Assembly: GCF_004421105.1 (NCBI RefSeq)
Contig: NZ_CP038033.1
Span: 2,189,659 to 2,253,658, forward strand
DNA from: Nitrosococcus wardiae
GTDB lineage: Bacteria > Pseudomonadota > Gammaproteobacteria > Nitrosococcales > Nitrosococcaceae
Length of the DNA: 64,000 nucleotides
Direction of reading: 5' to 3'
This document shows positions 53,159-61,884 of this stretch, piece by piece; positions within the stretch are counted from its first letter, which is position 1; the number at the start of each line of letters is the position of its first letter. The position numbers and the translations under genes are program-made. Below the pieces are notes generated by a model, which saw only the letters and a list, made by a program, of their open reading frames with translations, was not told the DNA's origin and made no database searches.

Positions 53159-53689
53159 GGTGTATCAGACCTTTGTCAGTGCGCTTGACCTTGGTAGTAT
53201 TCTCTTATTCACCTTAGAACATAAGCGCGCCGCGATCTGAGAATATTGAATCCCTGGCCTTGCGCAAAATACTGTGCTTTCTTAAGGGAGCGGAGGAATT
53301 TCAAGAGTGGGGGCCTTCCTCACCCGAGGATGAAGTCCCTGGCGCAGGTGCTGAAGAGGACAGCAGGCGCTCGCTCCTGCCCCGGCGGGTGAGGCAATAA
53401 CCTGGAATACCGGCCAACCCGCCAGCGATTTCCGCCACGATGAGGAAGTTCTGCGTATGGCATTATCGCCTGCACGAAGGGTCGACGTGGACGTTTAAGC
53501 TGGCGCCTGGGCCGCCAAGACTGTGTCCTCAGAGCGTGTGACAGAAAGTCCCCGCTACGGGTTTATCCGGATGGCAGGCTTAAGTGAGGGAAGATACGCT
53601 GCTATTGAGGAGAACTGGCCAAGGAGGGCCCCCCTTAGGGGGTTCCCCCAACGGAAAAAGCCAATGGATTTGAGGATGAAAGAACACTT
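53159..53689. other. Degraded intergenic region
   Basis: About 530 bases with no gene. Short open frames lack homology I can recognise. It precedes the treZ fragment and may hold decayed 5' sequence of it, but I cannot align it. Confidence 0.4.
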
Positions 53690-54102
53690 ATTTTATCGAT
53701 CGGGCGCACGCGGTGGGGTTAGGCGTCATCCTGGATGTGGTCTACAACCATTTGGGGCCTGAGGGGAATAACCTCAAGGCATTCTCTGCCGATTACTTCT
53801 CCCATCAATACCACAGCGAGTGGGGCGAGTCGTTAAACTTTGATGAAGAAAACGCCGCTCCGGTGAGAGCCTTCGTTCTGGCCAATGTCCGCTATTGGCT
53901 AGCGGAGTTTCACCTGGATGGTTTGCGCTTTGATGCCACGCAGCAACTTTTCGATGCCTCGCCCGAGCCTATCCTCTCGGCTGCCGCCCGGGAAGCCCGG
54001 GTGGCGGCGGGAGACCGCGGGATATTTCTCGTGGCGGAAAACGAACCGCTCCTTGACCTGAGCGCGCGGCTGACCCAAAGGCCACGGGTGCAGCACCGCT
54101 AG
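53690..54102 (+). pseudogene. treZ: Fragment of malto-oligosyltrehalose trehalohydrolase (treZ)
   Basis: Middle part of a GH13 enzyme that releases trehalose from maltooligosyltrehalose. It reads IDRAHAVGLGVILDVVYNHL, GPEGNNLKAFSADYFSHQY, EWGESLNFDEENAAPVRAFV, LANVRYWLAEFHLDGLRFDA (nucleophile Asp region). The protein then departs after FLVAENEPLLDLSARL and stops. Both the N-terminal CBM48 part and the C-terminal half are missing. Confidence 0.82.
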
Positions 54103-54121
54103 CCTGGATAATTCATGAGAT

Positions 54122-54148
54122 CACCACAAAGGCACTAAGAGCGCAAAG
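54122..54148. repeat. CACCAC-AAG-CAC type dispersed repeat, copy 1
   Basis: CACCACAAAGGCACTAAGAG followed by CGCAAAG. A related inverted copy (complement of CTTTGTGTCTTAGTGGT) is at 56868-56885; both are next to a GCCTG(G)A-ATT stretch. Confidence 0.45.
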
Positions 54149-54428
54149 CAATCAACGGACAATCACCAGCATTTACTTGCCCTGGAGCCGGCGCTTGAAT
54201 GGTATTTTACGCCTCAGTGGCCAATTAGCCTGAGCGTCCCTGTTGCCTATGAAGAAGGACGCGGAGTTGAACACGGTGATGTGGAAATCGAACTTTGGGA
54301 GGTGATAAGAGATTTTGATCTCAACAGACTGCCCCTATGTGCGTCATGTCGATACTGATTGCGGCGAGGATGGCAATGATGTTCCCGTTCCCGAGGAAAG
54401 TCAGGTGAGAGCAAATGAAGCAAGCACG

Positions 54429-54901
54429 ATGGCCACAGATTCGGTACTGGCAGCCGAAGAGGCCGGGCTACGATACGTTCACGATGATAAACCCGGTATC
54501 ACGCGTCATCACGCCGGCTGCGGCTTTAGTTATCGGGATGCTATAGGCCGTCTTATCCGCGATAAAGATCAGCTGCGGCGGATCAAGTCGCTGGCGGTCC
54601 CGCCGGCATGGACGGATGTCTGGATATGCCCTGACCCCCACGGCCACATCCAAGCTACAGGACGCGATGCTCGTGGGCGCAAACAGTACAGGTACCATCC
54701 CCGATGGCGGGAAGTGAGGTTTGCCGTAAGTGCTATGTTCATCCCGAGGTGGTCAATGCCTATCTGGAGGGGACACTGGCGGGAGAGCTTAAGGAAAGCG
54801 CAGAGGCAGACTTGCCGGTGGAATTTGGCCAATTGGACAAAGGGGAAGCGGTGGTGCTGGCGTTTCTTCAACGGCGCTTAAGTATGGAAGGGAATAGATA
54901 A
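54429..54901 (+). pseudogene. Eukaryotic/poxvirus-type DNA topoisomerase IB, core deleted
   Basis: N-terminal part is normal for bacterial TopIB: EAGLRYVHDDKPGITRHHAG, FSYRDAIGRLIRDKDQLRRI, KSLAVPPAWTDVWICPDPHG, QATGRDARGRKQYRYHPRWRE. Near 54715 it jumps frame directly to the extreme C-terminus, VCRKCYVHPEVVNAYLEGTL, which should hold the probable active-site tyrosine. About 160 residues of the catalytic core are missing, so it is inactive. Confidence 0.82.
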
Positions 54902-54978
54902 AGAGTGACGTAAAATCCTGCTTACCGGAAGTAAAAAGCGTGTTTCTTTGCTGATGGTTCACCCATTCAAAGCCTTGC

Positions 54979-55491
54979 TTATTGGCGGGCGACTGCGTTG
55001 GTCGGCTCGCCCTGTGCGAAGGTGCGAAGGTTTTCGACGGTCGTATCGAGGATCCGCTGCACGGCCTCTCGCGTGTTAAAAGCACTATGGGGCGTGACCA
55101 CTACGTTTCTCATATGCACGAGAACCTCATCTGCCAGCAAAGTCGATAAGTCATGATGCTGCTCATATACAGCACGAAGTAGCTCTGCTTCCTCGCGGAC
55201 TACGGGCTCGTTGGGTAATACGTCCAGACCGGCTGCGGCAATCTTGCCGTCGGCGAGGGCGTGAACAAGCGCTCGAACATCGACCACTTCCCCACGGGCG
55301 GTGTTGATGAGCACGGCCTGATCAATTTTTGAGTAGATGAAAATCGAGATGCCTTCAGCCTCGGCATACTGGCTCGCGTTCTTGGCCGTCAGCGGCTGGT
55401 CAGTAAACTTTAGATCGTGCTCCGCGGCGAGCGCCTCGAATGTGTCGCGTTCCCAGTCTTCTACCTCAAAGATGCAGAGTTTCATTGGCAT
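54979..55491 (-). pseudogene. D-2-hydroxyacid dehydrogenase with NAD-binding core deleted
   Basis: Starts as an LdhA/DdhA-type dehydrogenase (KLCIFEVEDWERDTFEALAA, LTAKNASQYAEAEGISIFIY). At about 55318-55332 it passes, in frame, to QAVLINTARGEVVDVRALVH, GLDVLPNEPVV and VVVTPHSAFNTREAVQRIL. The missing part is about 150 residues including the GxGxxG NAD site and catalytic Arg/Glu region. ATG 55491 or 55485 opens the frame. It cannot bind NAD normally. Confidence 0.82.
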
Positions 55492-55653
55492 GACTTCTTG
55501 CCCGTTCTTAGCCGACGGCTGTTCCCTAGGGCTTACCCCCCTCAAGAAGATTTGACTACCCAACCCCCTATTCCACACGGTATGGGAAGCAGCCCGTCCG
55601 GAAGTCTTCCCCGGTCCTTGGAAAAAGGATCCCGGACGGGCCTGCGTGACTGA

Positions 55654-56406
55654 CTACGACTGGCGCTCGGGGCCCTTGAGCTCCTCTTCACGCAGCTTCT
55701 CTGAAACCACCTCACGCTCGGTGGTCTCCCGCTTGCCCACATGAACCCGCTCCTTCTCGCGGGCCTGCTTCTGGACCACGGCCTCCTCATGGTACAAGGG
55801 AATATAGTATTCCTCCTCGCCCAGCGTTTCCGGAGAGACCTTTTCGCCCGAACCCGGCTCGCGCTCGACCACAAGTTCTTCACTGCGCAATTCGACGGGC
55901 TGCTCTTCGGTCTTGCTGCGCACCACCTTCCTCAGGCGTACACTGCCTTCTTCCACATCGCGCTTGCCTACCACCATCTCCTCCTCCTTAAGGGGAATGC
56001 TCTTCTCCTCACGGGGAATGCTCTTCTCCTCGGCCCGGCCGACGTCGGACTGCTCCCTGGCAGTATAGGAAGCGGTCAAATCCGGACCCTTGTCCTGGAA
56101 GAAGGTGTAGATCTTGCGCTCGTCCTCATCGCGCAGATCCTCCCGGGGATCGCAGGTCGGCGAGGCCTCCACCGTGGCCTTGTCGTAGGCCAGCCGGACC
56201 TTGTTGCCCCGCGAACTCAGCTCAGCGCCTTGGGCAGGAATGACGTGGTTGGCGCTGCCGTGCGTTTGGATGCCCAAGAAGTACGGGTGCGCATTATCAT
56301 CCACCCAGACGTTGGCGACTTTGGCAAATTCCTCACCGTTGCGATCGTAGACCTTGGTATTGAAAAGTTGATGAATATCCACTTCCGTGGCGGTATGCGG
56401 TGCCAT
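55654..56406 (-). CDS. PRC-barrel/DUF2382 (YsnF/AvaK-type) stress protein
   Basis: 250 residues from ATG 56406 with AAGGAGG upstream. The N-terminal PRC-barrel shows LFNTKVYDRNGEEFAKVANV and HPYFLGIQTHGSANHVIPAQ. The C-terminal DUF2382 domain is rich in charged repeats: EEEMVVGKRDVEEGSVRLRK, KTEEQPVELRSEELVVEREP, YIPLYHEEAVV and ERVHVGKRETTEREVVSEKL. Such proteins occur in stress loci, with unknown mechanism. Confidence 0.84.
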   Translation of the reverse strand: MAPHTATEVDIHQLFNTKVYDRNGEEFAKVANVWVDDNAHPYFLGIQTHGSANHVIPAQGAELSSRGNKVRLAYDKATVEASPTCDPREDLRDEDERKIYTFFQDKGPDLTASYTAREQSDVGRAEEKSIPREEKSIPLKEEEMVVGKRDVEEGSVRLRKVVRSKTEEQPVELRSEELVVEREPGSGEKVSPETLGEEEYYIPLYHEEAVVQKQAREKERVHVGKRETTEREVVSEKLREEELKGPERQS

Positions 56407-56681
56407 GGTGCACCTCCTTCTTGATTGTGGTAAATAGAAAAAATCGATTTCAGAAATCATCGGGGATAGATCCTTCCCCCTTAGAAGATAATTTAAGATG
56501 TCTTTTGCAGCGATTACTATCAGGGTGATTCCCTAAAAGGCAAAATAAAATTTAACCCCCTCCGGGAAGGGCTTGAAAACACGCGGTAAAGGATGATGAG
56601 GGGCCAATGGGGATGGTCGAGGATGGATAAACCGCCTATGCTTAATTCTAAGTATCTCAGTAAAATTTTTGAAGTATTTCC

Positions 56682-56781
56682 GGAGCGAGCCGGTGGCGTG
56701 GAGCCGGGGGAGAGGGAAGTCCCCGCAAGCCCTTTTTTTAGGGAGGAAAAACGGGTTTGCGGAACACCACCAGCTCGCTCC
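56682..56781. repeat. 100-base element with terminal inverted repeats and an inner hairpin
   Basis: Outer arms GGAGCGAGCCGGTGG (56682-56696) and CCACCAGCTCGCTCC (56767-56781) match at 14 of 15 positions. Inside, CCGCAAGCCC (56723-56732) pairs with GGGTTTGCGG (56753-56762), with one G-U. The whole can fold as one long interrupted hairpin, as in small non-autonomous elements or structured RNAs. Confidence 0.7.
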
Positions 56782-56960
56782 TAAAACACCTCATATTTTA
56801 TGCATAGGTACTTATACGCAACTCCATCAATTTCTCCCAACTGACTGAGATTCTCTCATCTTCGTGTCCTTTGTGTCTTAGTGGTAAAAAATTCAGGCTA
56901 GGCTGATAGTCTATACCCATCAGCCTCTCAAACCCTCACTTAGCCTGACTAACTAGCAAC

Positions 56961-57004
56961 TTATGCTCTTGGATAAACCCATGTAGTTATCCAGAACTGA
57001 CGTT
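56961..57004. repeat. 44-base dispersed repeat, copy 2
   Basis: Same orientation as 33907-33950; starts TTATGCTCTTGGATAA, ends CAGAACTGACGTT, three differences. Lies about 165 bases upstream of the diheme cytochrome gene. Confidence 0.7.
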
Positions 57005-57169
57005 ATTTTAAGGGCGCTGCTTTCTTCAAGGCCCGAGAAAAAAGAGGGCTTGGTACGTGCAACAGCTATTCTCACAGACGGGGTTCCTATTATTTTCTAT
57101 ACTTGTCACTGGTTAATGGGGGAACAAAGAATAGCCCAGAGGATAAGAACAAAGAGGGGAGAAGCCGTA

Positions 57170-58573
57170 ATGAAGCGAATTGATTTTTTGGGATCCAATT
57201 CTGTAGGCACCTTCATTTGGATGCGAGGAGGAGGTCTCCTTATCACTCTTGTGATGTTGACTGCTTGTCCCGGCTCTCCTCCTCCTGATTTTCCTTCTCC
57301 TCCGTCACCTACCCCTGAGCAGAAACTTATAGTCAAGGGCCGGGATCTTTTTTTTAAAGAGACATTTAACGGCAATGGCCGAACTTGTAGTACCTGCCAC
57401 CGAGCAGAAGCGAACTTCACTATGGATCCCCCTCAGTTCATTGCCACCTTGCCGGACAAGGATCCCTTGTTTGTCGCCGAGTTTAACCCCGATCTGAATG
57501 AGAATTTTGAAAAGCCGGCCTTGATGCGCCAATTTGGGTTGGTTGTTGAAAATCTGGATGGTTTTGAAGATTTGGAAAATGTCTTCGTGCTGCGGGGTGT
57601 ACTTCCGACTCTGGCTTTGCGTACTTCGGTAGAAAGTCCTCAAGGCCCGCGCTTGGGTTGGTCGGGAGACGGTTCAGCGCGGGAGGGAACCCTAAAATTA
57701 TTTGCACTTGGCGCGGTCATCCAGCATTTTCCTAAGACTTTGGATAGAGATCCGGGCGTTGACTTTCGGTTACCTACGGAAGATGAACTCGTAGCCTTGG
57801 AAGCTTTTCAATTGGCTTTGGGCCGGCAGGAAGATCTGCAACTCCCTCTTCCTTTGAAGGGAGACAGGGCCAAGCAGGGACAAGAGGTATTTCTTGACGA
57901 CACCCTTGGAAAATGCAACATCTGTCATCGCAATGCCGGAGCGAATGCCCGCCTGGGAGGCCAAGATGCGGGGAATGCAAATTTCAATACCGGCGTTGAA
58001 AATCTACCTCACCCGGGGGGCAAGCAGATTCCCCCAGATGATGGTTTCGGCACGCCCGGGGATGGGACCTTCAACTCTATCCCTCTTGTCGAGGCAGCTG
58101 ATACAGCGCCCTTTTTCCATAACCATGCGATTGATACCTTGGAAGGGGCGGTGGCTTTTTATAACAGTGAAGCTTTCAATAATTCCCCCTCGGGTCAGAC
58201 ATTGGCAGGCTTAGATCCTAATGGCATTGGTATCCAATTAAATCCAGAACAGGTCGTTGCCGTCGCTGCTTTTCTCCGGGTTATAAATGCTCTGGAAAAT
58301 ATTCGGTGGAGTATAGAATTGATTGAAGGTGCGATGGGCAAGCGTTTCGCTCTCTTTGGTGATAAGGATGAACAGCTGAGGATAGCCAATTTTCAAATTT
58401 CAGATGCCATGAAAGTATTGGAAGAGGGCGATTTACATCCCCAAGCAAGAACGGCTTTAAGCACAGCCTTTACTTTCATTGAAAAAGTCAGAAAAAACGC
58501 TGCATTAATGCATCTTACGACCGAAGCAATTGCTCAGTTGAATAATGCGCGCAGCGATCTCATTCGATCCTAG
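57170..58573 (+). CDS. Diheme c-type cytochrome lipoprotein, cytochrome c peroxidase/MauG-like
   Basis: 467 residues from ATG 57170 (GAGGGGAGAAG upstream). Lipobox LVMLTAC (C33), then a Pro-rich linker. Heme sites CSTCH (C73-H77) and CNICH (C249-H253) lie in two related halves, with FNSIPLVEAADTAPFFHNHA near the second. Layout resembles CCP/MauG proteins, but it has a long C-terminal helical tail. Probably periplasmic or outer-membrane electron transfer or peroxidase; substrate unknown. Confidence 0.82.
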   Translation: MKRIDFLGSNSVGTFIWMRGGGLLITLVMLTACPGSPPPDFPSPPSPTPEQKLIVKGRDLFFKETFNGNGRTCSTCHRAEANFTMDPPQFIATLPDKDPLFVAEFNPDLNENFEKPALMRQFGLVVENLDGFEDLENVFVLRGVLPTLALRTSVESPQGPRLGWSGDGSAREGTLKLFALGAVIQHFPKTLDRDPGVDFRLPTEDELVALEAFQLALGRQEDLQLPLPLKGDRAKQGQEVFLDDTLGKCNICHRNAGANARLGGQDAGNANFNTGVENLPHPGGKQIPPDDGFGTPGDGTFNSIPLVEAADTAPFFHNHAIDTLEGAVAFYNSEAFNNSPSGQTLAGLDPNGIGIQLNPEQVVAVAAFLRVINALENIRWSIELIEGAMGKRFALFGDKDEQLRIANFQISDAMKVLEEGDLHPQARTALSTAFTFIEKVRKNAALMHLTTEAIAQLNNARSDLIRS

Positions 58574-58617
58574 TGATTCGCCAGTCTCTTCCCACCAGGA
58601 GTAACAATGGAGCAGCG

Positions 58618-59028
58618 ATGGTGATGTTTAAAAAGCAACCTGGTTTAGGAACGATCCTGTTTTTGATGCTTTTTATCTCAGGCGCCGATGGCGCTAATTC
58701 TGACAGGGGTGAAGAATTTATAGAAAGATATGAAAAGTTTATTCCTTTTGACTACTCTCCGGGGCTGGAGAGTAAGAAGGTGGCTATCGGCAATATTGTT
58801 GCTATCGATAGAGAGGCTAAGATGGTGACTATTCGCATAGATTCTGAAACTCATCGCTATAAAGTGATGGAAGACACCCCTATCTGGTTAGATCAGCCTC
58901 AGCGTAAGACGAGAAATTTAAAGGGCTCTCTGAGCGATCTTGAGGTTGGTTTGAGAGCCGAAATACAAACGGACCCGGGGGAGGATAAAGAGGTTGCTAA
59001 ATGGATCAAGGTCCAAATTAATGAATAG
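58618..59028 (+). CDS. Small exported protein of unknown function
   Basis: 136 residues from ATG 58618 (GGAG five bases upstream). Signal sequence LGTILFLMLFISGADGA; mature part has KKVAIGNIVAIDREAKMVTI, RIDSETHRYKV and an acidic C-terminus, a beta-barrel-like pattern. It starts 45 bases after the cytochrome gene and is probably co-transcribed. Function unknown. Confidence 0.65.
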   Translation: MVMFKKQPGLGTILFLMLFISGADGANSDRGEEFIERYEKFIPFDYSPGLESKKVAIGNIVAIDREAKMVTIRIDSETHRYKVMEDTPIWLDQPQRKTRNLKGSLSDLEVGLRAEIQTDPGEDKEVAKWIKVQINE

Positions 59029-59102
59029 CGGTCGAAAGGGAGGTAATCCTTCTCCCGTCCCTCCTATAACCCGACAGTTTTAATCATAGAATCCACTATG
59101 TT

Positions 59103-61130
59103 GTGCATTCACTTTTCCACAAAATGGAAAAGGTCCAATGTTCCGGTCGGGAGTACAGATCAGTGTTGAGATATACTGCGGGCGCCGGTATATTCATTCT
59201 ATCTTTCCTGATCGCCATTCCGCAGGGCCTTACGGAAGATGAGGTCACTGTGATCATTGAGCGAGTTGAACAGCTCGAGTGCGTCGATGAAACACTGTGG
59301 TGGTGCGGATCGGCGGGTGACTTTTATGCCAAAGTGACCCTCGACGGCACCTCCTTTCAGAGCAACTCCATTGGCGATGATGCGGATATCTCACCGAATT
59401 GGAGCTTCCGGCACACCGTTTCGTCGCGCCGTATTCCCATACGCCTTGAGATCTGGGATTCGGATGGTGGGCTGCGTTTTGGCGACGACCACGTGGATAT
59501 CACCTCGGGGAGTGGACGTAACCTTGATGTGAACTTGAACCTGGACAGCTGCGCGATCACAGGCGGCGTCTCGGGGACCTGCGGAGCGACGCTGGTATCG
59601 AGTGGCACTAGCGATGACCGGGCCCGTATTCATTTTCGCATCGAGGTAACTCCGGTACGGCTAGGGGAGGTGGAGGTCATCGGCGAGCGCTTAACGACCC
59701 TCGAGTGCGTGGATGATTTTCTTTGGTGGTGTGGCTCGGCTGCTGATTACTACGGGCGCATCGGCATAGATGGCATGGAGCAATCTAATGAAGGGCGCAA
59801 CGAGAGTACGCAGTTCGGCAATCAAGATGACGATGCGGCGTACTGGCGGTTCACCCGCTGGGTGAACCTCAATCGGGCAACGCTTCCGCTCAGCGTCCGA
59901 ATTATGGATTCCGACGGCTTTCTCAATCCGGATGACACAGTGGACATCCAGCCCGGAGCGGGGCGGGTATTGGAGCTGGACTTAAACCCCGCAAGCTGCG
60001 TGATCAGCGGCGAGGCCACCGGACGCTGTGGGGGCCTCCTGGACGTCAATTCGCGAATCGATGTCAGCGGTAATCAAAGCGACCGTGCACGTATGCAGCT
60101 ACGGATCCAAGTTTACGATTCACCTCGAGTTTACGTGCGCTGTCTACATTCGCCAATCTGGCCCCAGCCGGGCGACACGGTAACCTTCAGCGCCGAGGCC
60201 CTGGATGCGAATATGCGCCCCATTGTCGCCGATCGGATTGCGTTGCGCCAGCCAGCAACGGGGGCTGGGACAGTGCACACCTGTGAGAACGCCTCGACCT
60301 GTGAGGTCCATCTCAATGCAACGACGAGCGGTACCTTCAACTACAGCTGTTTAGCCGAGGAACGGGGTGTAGCCACCACTACGGGCAGCCGCGGCTCAAC
60401 CATTGGAACGCCAGCACGTGGCCGCGCGGTGGCCGTACTACAGCACCAGACCACCGATCGGGCAATGGACTTTGTGTTCATACCGGATAGCGATAACTAT
60501 GCGAGCGCCAATGATCTCAGTTTTCGCAATGACGTCTACGGTGTGATTTGGACTGCATTTTTGTCCGATGAGCTGTTCCTACGCAATCAAGACCGGTTCA
60601 ATTTCTGGATCGCGCAGGATAGGGGAGATGCTCACGGCTTTACCACCGGATCACCCTGTTATACGCCGCCAGCAAACTGGACCACGGACTACCCGTTTGC
60701 CGATAGTGGGGTGCTGCTCCATACGGATGATCTTCGGGACTGCGCCACGGGGGGAATATTCAGCAGCGAGCCCGGGTCGACTGAGACCGTGCGCCATGAA
60801 ACCGGGCACAGCCCCTTCGGGTTGGCCGATGAGTATTGCTGCGACGGGGGGTATTTTCAGACGAGCGTTAATCCCAACCTGTTTGGACCGGAACCTCCCG
60901 GCAGTACCGCGGCGCTAACCGCGTGCCAAGCCGATCCGTTAGCTGGGCTGCGCGATTCCTGTCTAGGATTTGTGTCTTCACGCATTAGCAGCGGGAATCA
61001 GTTTTTCCGTGTCGATCATGCCCCGGCCAGTAGAGAGGTAGAGGTGGAAAACGATCGGATGATAGATAATAAGGTACCGCGCGCCGCCGATGATCGCCGT
61101 ATTCAGGCCATCATCGATGCCCTGCCTTGA
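59103..61130 (+). CDS. Secreted M64-like zinc metallopeptidase with duplicated N-terminal module
   Basis: Up to 675 residues (GTG 59103; ATG 59124 also fits). Signal-type helix AGAGIFILSFLIAIPQG. Two homologous modules of about 130 residues begin LECVDETLWWCGSAGDFYAK and LECVDDFLWWCGSAADYYGR. A Cys-containing Ig-like segment follows (about 345-440), then the peptidase part with HETGHSPFGLADEY (H565, E566, H569, D576), matching the HExxH-x6-D site of M64 peptidases. Many paired cysteines support export. Substrate unknown. Confidence 0.78.
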   Translation: MHSLFHKMEKVQCSGREYRSVLRYTAGAGIFILSFLIAIPQGLTEDEVTVIIERVEQLECVDETLWWCGSAGDFYAKVTLDGTSFQSNSIGDDADISPNWSFRHTVSSRRIPIRLEIWDSDGGLRFGDDHVDITSGSGRNLDVNLNLDSCAITGGVSGTCGATLVSSGTSDDRARIHFRIEVTPVRLGEVEVIGERLTTLECVDDFLWWCGSAADYYGRIGIDGMEQSNEGRNESTQFGNQDDDAAYWRFTRWVNLNRATLPLSVRIMDSDGFLNPDDTVDIQPGAGRVLELDLNPASCVISGEATGRCGGLLDVNSRIDVSGNQSDRARMQLRIQVYDSPRVYVRCLHSPIWPQPGDTVTFSAEALDANMRPIVADRIALRQPATGAGTVHTCENASTCEVHLNATTSGTFNYSCLAEERGVATTTGSRGSTIGTPARGRAVAVLQHQTTDRAMDFVFIPDSDNYASANDLSFRNDVYGVIWTAFLSDELFLRNQDRFNFWIAQDRGDAHGFTTGSPCYTPPANWTTDYPFADSGVLLHTDDLRDCATGGIFSSEPGSTETVRHETGHSPFGLADEYCCDGGYFQTSVNPNLFGPEPPGSTAALTACQADPLAGLRDSCLGFVSSRISSGNQFFRVDHAPASREVEVENDRMIDNKVPRAADDRRIQAIIDALP

Positions 61131-61153
61131 GTAAGATGCTGGGTGAAAAAATC

Positions 61154-61750
61154 ATGAATAGCCTATCGCGGAAAGGCCTCTGGACTATGTTACTGCTGCT
61201 CGCAGGCTGCAATGAGGTCCCCAAAGGCGAGCAAAATCCTACGATGGCGCAACATCGAGAAGAGACGGCTGTTGTCCAACGCATTGATGGGGGCACACTG
61301 ACCACCGCGCCAGAAACTGCTGCGCTGCCGTCTCCGGCAAAGTTTACAAAGGTACTTGCCGTCGACATGCGCGTCGACAAGCACAATACTGTGGTATTAA
61401 AGAATCCCAGAATCTATTACGGTGCACCGCCCAACAGCCTCGGCAATCCCCCTATGTTCATGGCGCAATTATTAAATCCCCAAGGCACAGTGATCTTCAC
61501 CGCACTGCTCTGGGACCCGCGTTGGACATTTGTCTGGAGTGACGAAGAAAACAGAGATTTTGTAGATGTGGCGGAAGCGGCCGAAACGGTGGTCATCGTG
61601 CCGTTCAAACGCAATATGAGTACGATGCGCCTGGTCAGAAAGGAAGAACGTATGGCCTCGATAGACCTATCCCAGGCCATCGCGGCGTTCTGCGCCCAAC
61701 ATCGTGAAGACCCAGATTGCCATAGACCTGATCCGGAAAAACCACAATAA
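61154..61750 (+). CDS. Lipoprotein partner of the M64-like peptidase
   Basis: 198 residues from ATG 61154 (61136 also possible), starting within 25 bases of the peptidase stop. Clean lipobox LLLLAGC (C19). Mature part: VLAVDMRVDKHNTVVLKNPR, ALLWDPRWTFVWSDEENRDF and a C-terminal DLSQAIAAFCAQHREDPDCH. No family recognised. Proximity suggests an inhibitor, anchor or helper of the peptidase (inference). Confidence 0.7.
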   Translation: MNSLSRKGLWTMLLLLAGCNEVPKGEQNPTMAQHREETAVVQRIDGGTLTTAPETAALPSPAKFTKVLAVDMRVDKHNTVVLKNPRIYYGAPPNSLGNPPMFMAQLLNPQGTVIFTALLWDPRWTFVWSDEENRDFVDVAEAAETVVIVPFKRNMSTMRLVRKEERMASIDLSQAIAAFCAQHREDPDCHRPDPEKPQ

Positions 61751-61884
61751 TTCGCAAGTAGTGGATGCCACGGGCTACCTTTGAGATCAGGTGGACAGGC
61801 CCTGTGGGCCTGGATAACGCAGGCGCCATCTGCTGAAACAGGTCACGCAAACCGTATTAGAAGGTTGAAAGAGAACACGGACCA

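Larger units (their letters stand above)
56461..57169. other. Intergenic region with structured element and dispersed repeats
   Basis: About 700 bases without a supported gene. It holds the 100-base hairpin element (56682-56781), an inverted relative of the 54122 repeat (56868-56885) and copy 2 of the 44-base repeat (56961-57004). Confidence 0.5.

Noticed and set aside
55741-56424. 227-codon + strand open frame opposite the DUF2382 gene
   Set aside because: Antisense shadow of a charged low-complexity gene that has a strong ribosome site and known domains on the minus strand.
56593-56784. 63-codon + strand frame in the intergenic region
   Set aside because: It coincides with the 100-base hairpin element and has no coding character.
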